DNA of 64,000 nt from positions 124,001-188,000 of the forward strand of contig CAKVMD010000001.1 in assembly GCA_934771475.1 (NCBI GenBank), read 5' to 3'. The position numbers were made by a program, and so were the translations under genes. Within the stretch, counting starts at the first letter, position 1. Each line of letters opens with the position of its first letter. The stretch comes from an uncultured Clostridia bacterium. GTDB lineage: Bacteria; Bacillota; Clostridia; Christensenellales; UBA1242. Under the pieces are notes generated by a model, which was not told the DNA's origin, did no database searches, and was given only the letters and a program-made list of their open reading frames with translations. Of the stretch, positions 7,836-16,827 are shown piece by piece.

Positions 7836-8336
7836 CTAGATTACAAAATACCTGCACACTAATAATAGCACACATAGGAAGATAAATGCAAGGAAAATAT
7901 ATAGCGATATTGCGTTAATAAGATAAAAAGCAAGGGCAAAAGTTGCGAAAAATAGCGAAAGGAAAAGCGTAAATTGAAATGGCTGTTTAAACGAGCAATA
8001 AGTGAAAAAACTACCAAAGGCAAACGACAATAGTATAAATGCTGGATACAGGTTGTATACGCCCATTTGTTTACTATAAAAATAAAACAAACCTATAAGA
8101 AGCATAGTTACGCCCAAATAACAAGTGCTATCCACCCGCATCAAATAGGCGCGCAAACAAAAATGCAAACCAACTAGTGTGCAAAACACAAAGAACCAAT
8201 CATTGTAGCGTTTACGGTCTAGCGCTAAAAACAGGCTGACGCTGACAAAAACCACAAAGCATAAACAAAAAGACAATGCAAGAAGCGTTGTCTTTTTTAC
8301 TTGAAAAATTCGCCCTCTCATACAAATATTTTGCAC
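7836..8336 (-). CDS. Multi-pass membrane protein downstream of lgt
   Basis: 166 aa with a short basic N-terminus and about five hydrophobic segments (near residues 16-39, 45-63, 73-90, 96-112 and 118-160), rich in Phe, Leu and Cys. No family is recognised. The frame opens with GTG at 8336; an ATG (MRGRIFQ) lies 15 nt further in. Neither has a Shine-Dalgarno site. It lies 18 nt after the lgt stop and is probably co-transcribed with it, but a role in lipoprotein processing is only a guess from position. Confidence 0.65.
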   Translation of the reverse strand: MQNICMRGRIFQVKKTTLLALSFCLCFVVFVSVSLFLALDRKRYNDWFFVFCTLVGLHFCLRAYLMRVDSTCYLGVTMLLIGLFYFYSKQMGVYNLYPAFILLSFAFGSFFTYCSFKQPFQFTLFLSLFFATFALAFYLINAISLYIFLAFIFLCVLLLVCRYFVI

Positions 8337-8354
8337 AAAAGGTTAAATTTTATG

Positions 8355-9131
8355 TCAGGAGATATTCTCTTTTGATTTTTTATGCTTATTTACCAATAAC
8401 AAGGTAAGCATTACAATCCCGCCAACAAGAATTACTAAACTTAACAACTGGCTGACCTTGACGCTACCTAGATATAGGCTGTCGCCTCGTAACGCCTCTA
8501 TCCAAAGCCTTGTAGCGCCATAGCAAATAAGATACAAACTCAACATAACTCCCCGAGTTGTAACCTTTTTATTTATTAAAACCATGAAAACGATAAAGAT
8601 AATAAGGCACGAGAAACTTTCGTAAAATTGTGTAGCGTAGTGCCAAGCGCCATTAGTAAACATACTTATTGGGAAAAAGTGAAGTGCAGAATTTTCAACT
8701 TCCACCCCATAACAACAGCCCGCAAATATACAACCTATTCTACCCAAGCATTGACCGAGCGCCAAACTTGGAACAGCAACGTCGGCGACATCAAAAAAAT
8801 TCTTTTTATGGATAAGGCAAAACAATGTAACCGCGATAGCTCCGCCGATTATACCACCATATATTGCCATTCCCCCTTCCCAAATTTTAAAAAATTGCCA
8901 AAAAGATGAAATTCCACCAAAGAAAATCACATAATACGCTCTTGCCCCAAGGATTGAAAGCGGAATTATATAGCACGCAAGCAAAAGAATATCGTCGCTT
9001 TTTAGCCCTCTTTTCTTTGCATTATAACACGCCACAATTATTCCCAGTAGCATACCAAGCGCAATCAAAAAGCCATAGTACGATATTTTCAAACTAAAAA
9101 ATAGAAAATAGGTATCATAAAATCCAAACAT
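8355..9131 (-). CDS. lgt: Prolipoprotein diacylglyceryl transferase
   Basis: Transfers diacylglycerol from phosphatidylglycerol to the lipobox Cys of prolipoproteins at the membrane. Seven or so membrane segments span 258 aa, a normal length. Family signatures: WEGGMAIYGGIIGG and the Lgt motif LGQCLGRIGCIFAGCCYG, plus the C-terminal WIEALRGDSLYLG. The two large lipoproteins in this window would be substrates. A near-perfect promoter (TTGACA-18-TATAAT) ends only 8 nt before the ATG, and there is no Shine-Dalgarno site, so the mRNA should have almost no leader. Confidence 0.95.
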   Translation of the reverse strand: MFGFYDTYFLFFSLKISYYGFLIALGMLLGIIVACYNAKKRGLKSDDILLLACYIIPLSILGARAYYVIFFGGISSFWQFFKIWEGGMAIYGGIIGGAIAVTLFCLIHKKNFFDVADVAVPSLALGQCLGRIGCIFAGCCYGVEVENSALHFFPISMFTNGAWHYATQFYESFSCLIIFIVFMVLINKKVTTRGVMLSLYLICYGATRLWIEALRGDSLYLGSVKVSQLLSLVILVGGIVMLTLLLVNKHKKSKENIS

Positions 9132-9139
9132 ACATTTTT

Positions 9140-9169
9140 ATTATAAGCCTAAACAAAAGTCTTTGTCAA
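9140..9169 (-). promoter_or_regulatory. lgt promoter abutting the start codon
   Basis: On the minus strand TTGACA (9169-9164), 18-nt spacer, TATAAT (9145-9140), then 8 nt to the ATG at 9131. The expected start of transcription falls 1-3 nt before the ATG. Confidence 0.8.
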
Positions 9170-9182
9170 ACGAAATTTAGCA

Positions 9183-9236
9183 AACAAAAAAAACAAACCG
9201 CCTTTTAGAGATTTAACTCACTCTTGCGGTTTGTTG
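9183..9236 (-). terminator. Terminator of the Rho-like gene
   Basis: On the minus strand AACAAACCGC pairs with GCGGTTTGTT and is followed by a run of T. A second small hairpin (AAGAAAAGCA/TGCTTTTCTT, 9239-9260) lies just upstream of it. Confidence 0.75.
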
Positions 9237-9287
9237 TTAAGAAAAGCAAATGCTTTTCTTAATTTATTATGCGACAAGATTTTTCTC

Positions 9288-10412
9288 TTATTCACAAATC
9301 TTGCAAATTTTAAGCACTTTATCAATAAAGTATTCGTTTCTAGTGTCTAACTCACTATATCCAAACAAGCATGTAGAAGCATTCCCATTTTCAAATGCCT
9401 TTGCAATGCCTAAAAGTTTTTGCAAAATGATGTCGACATTTTCACGAACATCTCGTTCAAAGCAATCTTCAACCGATTTTAAGTTGTGCATAATATCGTT
9501 TGCGTAAACGAGGACATTTTCTCCTCGTTCAATGCAATTATAAGCATAATTTATAGTATCAATTACAAGGTCAAGGTTGTATCTTGCATCGCTACCGCTT
9601 ACAGAAACAAATCTTTTATAACCACCAGCATTTTTAAACATTATCATATTTTCATACGATGTATTTAAAGCCAAAACAATGAGTTTCACATCTCTTTGTT
9701 TGCACGCCCCAGATAAATCGTCAAGAAAATCAGTTTCAAAAAGGTCCTCTTTCAAACTGATAGCGTTTCTTCGACCAAGCGTAACTTCATGCCCGCCAAA
9801 AGGCATCTTTTCTTTGCCAATTATAACCTCTCCGTTATTTACAGTGCAAGGCTCATAACTTTCGGCATCTATGTCATTGATAGTCAAAATTTTATCAGCA
9901 ACATATTGTCCCTTTTCGCGTAATGGAGACGCTTCAACCTCAATAAAATCACCATTTGTAACCTTAGATGAGAATTGAATGTCGTTTCTTATAAAAATTC
10001 TTGATTGATTTGCATAGTCAAAGAAAGACACCATGCCATCAATCTCACGAGCGTACCCACTTAATTTTTTACTACCCTCCATTATCTTGTCAAAGTTTGG
10101 CAAAGTTTGTGCAAAACACATTACCCCTTCAAAAGTAGGTTTTACCTTGTCGTCAACCCAAGAAGATGTTACAGTTGTAGCAATTTGGTCAATAGAAGAA
10201 AGTTTTTTGAATGGTCTACCCTTGCGCTTGCCGAGAGCAGAAGGCTCCTCACCGCTTGAAACAATGTCAAGTATTAAATCAACTAATTCTTCCCTCTTTT
10301 TGGTTGTAGGGCTTTTAACTCCAAGTTCTCTCGCAAGACCACGGAGCTCAAAAATGCCTAGTGAGCGCACTAGGGTTTCTTTGGATTTTGCCCCATCAAA
10401 TAAATAAGCCAT
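9288..10412 (-). CDS. Rho-like protein with degenerate ATPase domain
   Basis: 374 aa arranged like transcription terminator Rho. An N-terminal SAP-like helical domain covers about residues 10-55 (LGIFELRGLARELGVKS). A cold-shock/S1-type RNA-binding domain follows at about 95-190 (YVADKILTIND near its end). Then comes a region that aligns with the start of the Rho ATPase core (MPFGGHEVTLGRRNAISLKE). Where Rho has PPKAGKT (Walker A), this protein has KEDLFETD, with no P-loop Lys. The Walker-B-like strand reads NVLVYANDIMHNL instead of a DSITR-type strand. It is shorter than Rho (about 420-430 aa or more). It is therefore unlikely to hydrolyse ATP like Rho. It could be an RNA-binding regulator or a partner of a true Rho elsewhere. 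GAGGTG lies upstream of the ATG. Confidence 0.75.
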   Translation of the reverse strand: MAYLFDGAKSKETLVRSLGIFELRGLARELGVKSPTTKKREELVDLILDIVSSGEEPSALGKRKGRPFKKLSSIDQIATTVTSSWVDDKVKPTFEGVMCFAQTLPNFDKIMEGSKKLSGYAREIDGMVSFFDYANQSRIFIRNDIQFSSKVTNGDFIEVEASPLREKGQYVADKILTINDIDAESYEPCTVNNGEVIIGKEKMPFGGHEVTLGRRNAISLKEDLFETDFLDDLSGACKQRDVKLIVLALNTSYENMIMFKNAGGYKRFVSVSGSDARYNLDLVIDTINYAYNCIERGENVLVYANDIMHNLKSVEDCFERDVRENVDIILQKLLGIAKAFENGNASTCLFGYSELDTRNEYFIDKVLKICKICE

Positions 10413-10498
10413 TAATTCACCTCATAAAATTTATTCGACAAATTTCCCTTTTTTATACCCCAATTTTAATATAAGCGCCTTTTTCTTGTCAACTAATT

Positions 10499-11503
10499 TT
10501 ACCAAAATGGCAAAAAACTTAAAACAAACCCTATCAAAAGCGCGAAACCAAACTGTGCGAATGAAATAGCAAGGTTTACTTTAACATTTTTGCGATTTGC
10601 TGTCCAAAGCACAATAAAACCTACGCCTGCGCTGGCAGTAAGTCCAGCAACAAGCGCTGGGAACATAAGGATATTTGACATATATAATTCTGTTAAAAAT
10701 ACCGAAGCCACACAATTTGGAATAAGTCCGATTACGCTCGCAAGTAAAACTTGCAAATATTTGTTTTGAGCAAAGAATCGTGTTAACCCGTCAAGTCCAA
10801 CATACCCTTCAATTAAATTGATAGCAAGCGTTGCGACAAAAACATAGGCAATTATTATAACAGTGTGTTTGAGTGCGTCTAAAAAAATGTTGGTTGCACA
10901 ACAGTGCGAATGTGAATGTGTATGCCCACACTTGTCTTCATGGGCGTGATGACATTCATGATTGTGTTCATGGTGGTGTTTATGCTCATCATGTCCTTCA
11001 TGCTCATGAATTTCACTGGCGATTTCCTCTTCAGTTTTTTCACAAGCAGACAAGTTTTCGTTTGCATCGTGATACTCATTTAATGCTGGCTTTTTTCTAG
11101 TTATAATTCTAATTGTCCAGTCTACCAAATAACCAATCAAAATTGCATAAACGAGTTTTATAGCCATTAAAAGTAGAAGTTTAGGGATAAATTCTGGTTT
11201 AGAAATCATAAGAGGCAGAGCCTCATCGCTTGTAGCGATGAAAACCGCAAGAAGCGTCCCGACAGTAACAATTCTCTTTGAAAACAAACTACTCATAACC
11301 GAAGAGAAACCACACTGGGGAACACTTCCAAGCAAAGCACCCACAACTGGACCTGCCTTGTTTGTTTTGTGTAGAATTTTTGAATATTTTTCGTTGTCGT
11401 TATGAGAGAAATAACTAACTAAAAGATAGGCAAGATAAAGGACTGGCAAGACCATAATCGTGTCAATAGATGCATCTTTAAGTGCCTCCCAAAATATCTT
11501 CAT
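10499..11503 (-). CDS. Putative 10-TM heavy-metal/manganese exporter (ArsP_2-like)
   Basis: 334-aa polytopic membrane protein with two related halves. Each half carries a small-residue motif with Pro and Cys: GSVPQCGFS (near residue 58) and GLIPNCVAS (near residue 252). This is the layout of the putative 10-TM heavy-metal exporter family. Between the halves is a cytosolic-looking His-rich loop (about 160-200) with HEHEGHDEHKHHHEHNHECH-type sequence and extra Cys, a likely metal-binding segment. The substrate is not known from sequence; Mn, Zn or another divalent metal is plausible. Shine-Dalgarno AGAGGT precedes the ATG. The 225-nt upstream gap holds a small hairpin (TTTCGGC/GCTGAAA) but no riboswitch I recognise. 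Confidence 0.75.
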   Translation of the reverse strand: MKIFWEALKDASIDTIMVLPVLYLAYLLVSYFSHNDNEKYSKILHKTNKAGPVVGALLGSVPQCGFSSVMSSLFSKRIVTVGTLLAVFIATSDEALPLMISKPEFIPKLLLLMAIKLVYAILIGYLVDWTIRIITRKKPALNEYHDANENLSACEKTEEEIASEIHEHEGHDEHKHHHEHNHECHHAHEDKCGHTHSHSHCCATNIFLDALKHTVIIIAYVFVATLAINLIEGYVGLDGLTRFFAQNKYLQVLLASVIGLIPNCVASVFLTELYMSNILMFPALVAGLTASAGVGFIVLWTANRKNVKVNLAISFAQFGFALLIGFVLSFLPFW

Positions 11504-11639
11504 TTTACCTCTTTTAATGTTTTTTTAAAATTTTTGTTTCAGCCTTTGCGCCGAAATTATTTTAATGCTTTATTGCTAAAATATTGTCTCTAAAAGTATT
11601 TAAATAGCGACTTTTTCAAACCATGTTTTACAAACAAAA

Positions 11640-11673
11640 ACCTCACCGACCTCATCCATATTTTTAGATGAGG
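11640..11673 (-). terminator. Possible terminator downstream of the beta-solenoid gene
   Basis: CCTCATC / GATGAGG 7-bp stem with a 10-nt loop; on the minus strand GGTTTTTG follows after a few bases. Confidence 0.5.
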
Positions 11674-11728
11674 CAAGATGAGAGTTTATGTTGCACTTAG
11701 CGTAATTTCAAACTTTTCAAATAAAATC

Positions 11729-12676
11729 TTATTCGCCAACAGGCAAATCATCAATTTTCATTTGCTTAGTTCTCTTTCTTCTAATTTTTCCTTTTGCTGG
11801 CTCTTCTTCTTTTTCTTTCTCTTGCTTTTCTTCCTCAGTAGGCTCTTGAACAGTGTCAACTGGCGTTTCCTCTTGCCCTTCTTGCTCCTCTTCCTCAGTC
11901 TTTTCCTCAACTTTGGCGTTAGCAAGTTTTTCAGCCTTATACTCTTCCATTCTTCTTGCACTTTCTTGTGGAGAATAAAGAATTATTGTTTGCTTATCTT
12001 GGTATCCAATTTGACCATTTAAGTTTGCTGAAATCATACTCTTTCCAAGCATTTCGTCAATTCTGCCATTATTAAAAGTAGAAACTTCACTTGTATCGGC
12101 AAAAAGTCCAACATGACCATTGTTGATAGTGCCAATTTTGCCATCATTTAAAAGATAAGTTACGCTTCCGTCAAGCATACTTACAAGGTGCGCGTTGTTT
12201 ATAATGCCAGTTATCGCTCCGGTTATCATTGTAACAATTCTTGCTTTGTCTCTAACAAACATGATTTCACCATTTGTCATGGTTGCAAGTTCACTTTTAC
12301 CATCGACAAAGCGAATAAACCCGCCATTCATTGTGCCGATTGTCGCTTTATCTTGAACATAATCAATTACACAAGTATCAATAGTTGTAATTGAGGCTTT
12401 CCCACCAACGGTTGTGATTTTTCCACTTTTAAAAAGACCGATTTTAGCCTTACCACTAAGAGTCTCAATTTCTCCATTTTCAACCATTTGAATTTTGCTT
12501 TTTCCAGAAATTTCTTTAAATGAGCAATCAAAACTTTCAAGCACTATGGCACTTCCGCTCAAAGAAACATTTTTACATTTACTTAAAATATGCACGCCAG
12601 AAGAAAGAGTAAAATTTGACTCTTCCTCGTGAATAATAGGATCTACGATTTTTTCTTTTTTCTTAAAAAGACACAT
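11729..12676 (-). CDS. Beta-solenoid repeat protein with charged tail
   Basis: 315 aa without signal peptide or membrane segment. From about residue 25 to 230 the sequence is built of short repeats of roughly 9-10 residues, alternating small and hydrophobic residues (for example GEIETLSGKAKI, GKITTVGGKASI, GFIRFVDGKSEL, GEIMFVRDKARI). This regular spacing suggests a right-handed beta-solenoid, as in bactofilins, although it is not a clear bactofilin. The tail is very acidic (runs of Glu, about 240-295) and ends in a basic stretch KGKIRRKRTKQMKID. I chose the ATG at 12676 (MCLFKKKEK) because GGGGAGG lies 6 nt upstream. A scaffold role is inference. Confidence 0.75.
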   Translation of the reverse strand: MCLFKKKEKIVDPIIHEEESNFTLSSGVHILSKCKNVSLSGSAIVLESFDCSFKEISGKSKIQMVENGEIETLSGKAKIGLFKSGKITTVGGKASITTIDTCVIDYVQDKATIGTMNGGFIRFVDGKSELATMTNGEIMFVRDKARIVTMITGAITGIINNAHLVSMLDGSVTYLLNDGKIGTINNGHVGLFADTSEVSTFNNGRIDEMLGKSMISANLNGQIGYQDKQTIILYSPQESARRMEEYKAEKLANAKVEEKTEEEEQEGQEETPVDTVQEPTEEEKQEKEKEEEPAKGKIRRKRTKQMKIDDLPVGE

Positions 12677-12799
12677 TGTTTCCTCCCCGCCACCCAATAT
12701 AGGGCACTATTTCATAGTAATAATAACATATAAAAGATTGGTATGCAATCAAAATTCAAAGATTTACAAAAAATATTTTAAAAATCGCGCTCTCTTTGG

Positions 12800-12851
12800 T
12801 TGACTTATCAACTTAACTTGCATATAATCTACTTGTATTATATGAATAATA
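12800..12851 (+). promoter_or_regulatory. Promoter and possible MarR operator of the ABC exporter operon
   Basis: TTGACT (12800-12805), 17-nt spacer, TATAAT (12823-12828), then 13 nt to the ATG. The start codon lies inside an inverted repeat TATTAT-atga-ATAATA (12836-12851) that could be an operator for the MarR protein encoded next. Confidence 0.7.
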
Positions 12852-13282
12852 GTCTAATTTCATCACTTTTACTCTTTAAGAAGAGTTTTTATAGTTTAGT
12901 AAACAATCAGTGCCAAAAGTTTAATTTGACAAGCGCTGAACTTTTTTTGCTTGGCATTCTATACAAAAATGGAGATATGCACCAAATTGAAATCGCAAGA
13001 AACATGGACTGCGACAAGGCTCACATTCATAGAATAACCTCAAAACTCGACCAGAAAGGTTTTATTGAGTTTATTGATTGTCATCATGGCAAAAATCAAA
13101 AAGTACACTTAAAAGATGAGGGGCAAAAAATAGCAAAATCATTTGATAGCATTATTGCCTCAGTAATGGAAATAATCTATAAGGATGTGAAAAGCGAAGA
13201 TATTTCGTTGACTGCAAAGACTATCGAAAAGTTTGCAAACAACATACTTGACTTTAAAGAAAAGGAGAAAAACAATGTTTAA
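12842..13282 (+). CDS. MarR-family transcriptional regulator
   Basis: 146-aa winged-helix regulator. The helix-turn-helix lies in QIEIARNMDCDKAHIHRITSKL with the wing in KGFIEFIDCHHGKNQKVHL. The start at 12842 (MNNSLISS) is preferred because the promoter -10 box lies upstream of it and the longer frame begins inside the promoter. There is no Shine-Dalgarno site and the leader should be about 7 nt. The gene overlaps the following ABC exporter by 8 nt. MarR proteins usually repress their own operon until a ligand binds; the exporter context suggests a toxic small molecule or antibiotic, but the ligand is unknown. Confidence 0.88.
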   Translation: MNNSLISSLLLFKKSFYSLVNNQCQKFNLTSAELFLLGILYKNGDMHQIEIARNMDCDKAHIHRITSKLDQKGFIEFIDCHHGKNQKVHLKDEGQKIAKSFDSIIASVMEIIYKDVKSEDISLTAKTIEKFANNILDFKEKEKNNV

Positions 13283-15032
13283 ACTATTCAAATACACCAA
13301 AGCAAAAGAGTGGCTCTTATTGTTTCTCTCTCTGCTGTTCGTATGCGGTCAAGTATACTGCAACGTTGCAATTCCAAACTGCACGCTTGAAATCAGCAAT
13401 ATGCTTATTTCTATTTCTACAATCGTATGGAAAGATATGCTTTTAGCCTGCCTTAAAATGCTTGCATTTGCAGTTGGGACAATTATTTGCTCCATTTGCG
13501 TAAACTTTATCATCACTTATGTTATAACCTCCCTCCTTGCAAGAGTAAGAGGCAAAATCTTTGAAAAGGTCAATGCTTTTTCTTTTCAAGAAATCAATCA
13601 TTTTTCAATACCTTCGCTTATCACTAGGTGCACCAACGACATAACACAAGTACAACAAGTCTTAACCATGCTTTTAACCATGGGCTTAACCGCTCCACTC
13701 ACCGCAGTTTACGCCATTATAAACATTGTCAAAATTTCATCACAATATGGCGTTGGGAAACTTGCGTTAATCAATGTGTTTTCCGTACTTGCAATATTGA
13801 TTGTGGTTTTGGTTATTATTTGCACAGTTATACCAAAGTTTAAAAAGATACAAAAAGCAACAGATAAACTCAACCTTGTAACGCGTGAAAGTTTGACTGG
13901 CGTCAAAGTTGTTAGAGCAAACGGAAGTGAAGGCAAACAACTTGAAAAGTTTGAAAAAACCAACAAAGAATATTCTAAACTCGACCTTTTTACAAGCATT
14001 GTAATGAGCGCGGTTGACCCAGCACTTTCGCTTATCATGCAAGGCACATCACTCGCCATTGTTTGGGGAATTGGTCTGTTAATGGGTGAAAATCCAAGTT
14101 CAATTACCGTTATGAACACTTTCACACAACTTTCCATTTACATTATCATGGGCTTTACTTCCCTATCAATTATTTTTACAATGATACCTCGTGGTAGCGT
14201 TTCAGGAAGACGAATTCGCGAAATTTTGAAAACTCCACTTGCTCTAGCCGATGGTTCCGTTTCCGAAAGTTCAAGCGCAGGCGCAAGAGGCAGTATTCGT
14301 TTTGAAGATGTTTCTTTCCGCTATCCAAATTCAAATGCTGATGTTTTGGAACATATTTCCTTTGAAGCCAAGCCGGGTGAAACGGTTGCGTTTATAGGCT
14401 CAACAGGAAGCGGGAAAAGCACACTTATCAACCTTGTTCCAAGATTTTATGACTGCACCGAAGGAAAAATCTTTGTAAATGGTCTTGAAGTAAAAGAATT
14501 TTCTCAAAAGGCGCTCCATGACATAATTGGTTATGTTCCACAAAAAGGGCTTCTGTTTAGTGGCACTGTCGAAGATAATGTTCGTTACGGGAAGGAAGAC
14601 GCCTCACAAGATGAGATTGAAAAGGCTATCGAAATTTCTGGCTCAAAATTTGTATACAATTTCCCAGAAGGACTTAAACATCAAATTTCCCAAGGCGGTA
14701 AAAATGTTTCTGGCGGACAGAGACAGCGTCTTTCAATCGCGCGCGCAATAATCAAGCGCCCTGACATTCTTATTTTTGATGACAGTTTTTCTGCCCTTGA
14801 CTACAAAACTGATAAAGTGGTAAGAAAACGCATCAATAAAGAATACAAAAACACCACAAAACTTATAGTCGCACAGCGCATTGGAACGATTATGAATGCC
14901 GATAAAATCATCGTTTTAGATGAAGGGAAAATTGTCGGCATAGGAACGCACCAAGAACTGCTTAAAAAATGCAAGGTTTATAAACAAATTGCATTATCAC
15001 AACTTTCAGAGGAGGAATTGAAAAATGAGTAA
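13275..15032 (+). CDS. ABC exporter half-transporter, degenerate-site subunit
   Basis: 585 aa: six membrane helices (about 10-320) followed by an ATPase domain. Walker A is GSTGSGKST (about 375-383), the signature is VSGGQRQRLS (about 479) and Walker B is LIFDDSFSALD. The residue after the Walker B Asp is Asp, not the catalytic Glu. This is typical of the non-catalytic subunit in heterodimeric exporters such as TM287/288 or BmrCD. The start at 13275 has AAGGAG upstream and overlaps the marR stop (ATGTTTAA). It overlaps the next subunit by 8 nt, supporting a 1:1 heterodimer. Substrate unknown. Confidence 0.9.
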   Translation: MFKLFKYTKAKEWLLLFLSLLFVCGQVYCNVAIPNCTLEISNMLISISTIVWKDMLLACLKMLAFAVGTIICSICVNFIITYVITSLLARVRGKIFEKVNAFSFQEINHFSIPSLITRCTNDITQVQQVLTMLLTMGLTAPLTAVYAIINIVKISSQYGVGKLALINVFSVLAILIVVLVIICTVIPKFKKIQKATDKLNLVTRESLTGVKVVRANGSEGKQLEKFEKTNKEYSKLDLFTSIVMSAVDPALSLIMQGTSLAIVWGIGLLMGENPSSITVMNTFTQLSIYIIMGFTSLSIIFTMIPRGSVSGRRIREILKTPLALADGSVSESSSAGARGSIRFEDVSFRYPNSNADVLEHISFEAKPGETVAFIGSTGSGKSTLINLVPRFYDCTEGKIFVNGLEVKEFSQKALHDIIGYVPQKGLLFSGTVEDNVRYGKEDASQDEIEKAIEISGSKFVYNFPEGLKHQISQGGKNVSGGQRQRLSIARAIIKRPDILIFDDSFSALDYKTDKVVRKRINKEYKNTTKLIVAQRIGTIMNADKIIVLDEGKIVGIGTHQELLKKCKVYKQIALSQLSEEELKNE

Positions 15033-16818
15033 GAAAAAACAAACTACCTCTTCCCCTTCTAAAAAGACCAATAATAAGCGCTCGTTTAAAGAAATTTGGA
15101 AGAAAATTTCACAACATAAAGGGCTTTTTGTAACCGGTATTATATCAGCAGTTGTGTCTGTTGTTTGTGGGACGCTTCTTGGAAATCTTTTCTTGCGCGA
15201 GTTTATGGCAACACTTATTGAAGGGCACTTTGACACTTCAACAGTAACAAAATATGGCTTAATAGTTTTGGCGTTATTTCTCGTAGGTGCTGTAACTGCG
15301 TACCTCGAAAATTTTTGTATGTCAAAAATATCCGTAATAGTATCAAAGGAATTAAGAAGCGAAATTGCAAACAAAATAAACAAACTTCCTTTAAGTTATA
15401 TTGACAGAAATAGTTACGGAGACCTTCTCTCCCGTATGACGAACGATGTCGACACTGTTGGCACAACTCTTGAAAGAACACTTTCTAACATCGTTTCCGC
15501 CTCTGTAACAATTTTGGGCATTCCAATCATTATGTTTATAATAAGTTGGCAACTCACCCTAGTATCTCTTTTGCAAATTCCACTCGCACTGCTTGTGGCA
15601 TTCATTATTGTTAAATACAATCAAAAATACTTTGTAAAACAACAAGTCGACCTTGGAAAAATCAATGGTTATATCGAAGAAAACTTCTCTGGGCACAATG
15701 TTGTTAAGGCATTCAATGGTGAAGCAAAGGCACAAGAAGAGTTTAACAAAATAAACACTGACCTAAAAGTTTCTTCAAGAAAAGCGCAGTTTTATTCTGG
15801 GCTTATGCACCCTATTATCAACTTGGTAAGCAATATTGTTTATGTGCTCATTTGTTTGGTGGGCGCTTACATCGCGATAAAACATAATGACGCAACATTT
15901 CTTGCAACAATCACTGTGTTCATGATTTACTCAAAATTATTCAACCAACCTATTTCAACACTTGGCTCTATTTCAAGCACTTTGCAGTCTACTTTTGCCG
16001 CCGCTGATAGAGTTTTTGAATTTTTGTTTGAAAAAGAAGAACCAGATGAGAGCGATAAAACAATAACCCTTGAAAATGTCAAGGGCAAGGTAGAATTTAA
16101 AAATGTAAATTTTGGATACGCCCCTGATAAAGAAATCATCCATGACTTCAACTTTACAGCAAAGCCGGGGCAAAAGATAGCCATTGTTGGGCAAACCGGT
16201 GCAGGCAAGACCACTATGGTAAATCTTTTAATGAGATTTTATGAAGTAAACAGCGGGCAAATATTGATAGATGATGTTCCAACCACCGAAATGAGTCGAA
16301 CTTATGTGCGCTCGCTATTTGGCATGGTCTTGCAAGAGACATGGCTTTTTGAGGGCACTATAATGGATAACCTCAAATTTGGCAGACCAGAAGCAACTGA
16401 CGAAGAAGTCGTAGAGGCTTGCAAACTAGCCAATGTAGACCACTTCATTCGCACCCAAGCAAATGGATACAATATGTTTTTAACCGAGGACACAAGTATA
16501 TCTGCCGGACAAAAGCAACTTTTGACTATCGCGCGCGCAATGATTCAAAATGCACCAATGTTAATTTTAGATGAAGCAACAAGTTCGGTTGATACAAGAA
16601 CAGAAATTTTAATTCAAACCGCTATGGATAGGCTTACAAAGCACAAAACAAGTTTCGTCATTGCTCATAGACTCTCTACCATCAAAAATGCTGACCAAAT
16701 CATTGTTATGAAAGACGGAAATATTGTCGAAGTAGGAAAACATAAAGAACTTTTGGCAAGAAATGGAGTTTACACTGACCTTTATCAAAGCCAATTCGAA
16801 ACAAAAGAAGAAGAATAA
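15025..16818 (+). CDS. ABC exporter half-transporter, catalytic subunit
   Basis: 597 aa. A Lys-rich N-terminus is followed by six membrane helices (about 35-330). The ATPase domain has Walker A GQTGAGKTT (about 389), signature ISAGQKQLL (about 492) and Walker B LILDEATSSVD with the catalytic Glu. This complements the degenerate partner encoded upstream, forming one consensus ATP site. Note ISAGQ instead of LSGGQ. Its ATG lies inside the last codons of the upstream gene (ATGAGTAA), so translation is coupled. Heterodimeric exporters of this type pump drugs, lipids or peptides out of the cell. Confidence 0.9.
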   Translation: MSKKKQTTSSPSKKTNNKRSFKEIWKKISQHKGLFVTGIISAVVSVVCGTLLGNLFLREFMATLIEGHFDTSTVTKYGLIVLALFLVGAVTAYLENFCMSKISVIVSKELRSEIANKINKLPLSYIDRNSYGDLLSRMTNDVDTVGTTLERTLSNIVSASVTILGIPIIMFIISWQLTLVSLLQIPLALLVAFIIVKYNQKYFVKQQVDLGKINGYIEENFSGHNVVKAFNGEAKAQEEFNKINTDLKVSSRKAQFYSGLMHPIINLVSNIVYVLICLVGAYIAIKHNDATFLATITVFMIYSKLFNQPISTLGSISSTLQSTFAAADRVFEFLFEKEEPDESDKTITLENVKGKVEFKNVNFGYAPDKEIIHDFNFTAKPGQKIAIVGQTGAGKTTMVNLLMRFYEVNSGQILIDDVPTTEMSRTYVRSLFGMVLQETWLFEGTIMDNLKFGRPEATDEEVVEACKLANVDHFIRTQANGYNMFLTEDTSISAGQKQLLTIARAMIQNAPMLILDEATSSVDTRTEILIQTAMDRLTKHKTSFVIAHRLSTIKNADQIIVMKDGNIVEVGKHKELLARNGVYTDLYQSQFETKEEE

Positions 16819-16827
16819 GGAGGACAA

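Noticed and set aside
11504..11640. Manganese (yybP-ykoY) riboswitch before the metal exporter
   Set aside because: Only a small hairpin is seen; the conserved loops of that riboswitch were not found by eye.
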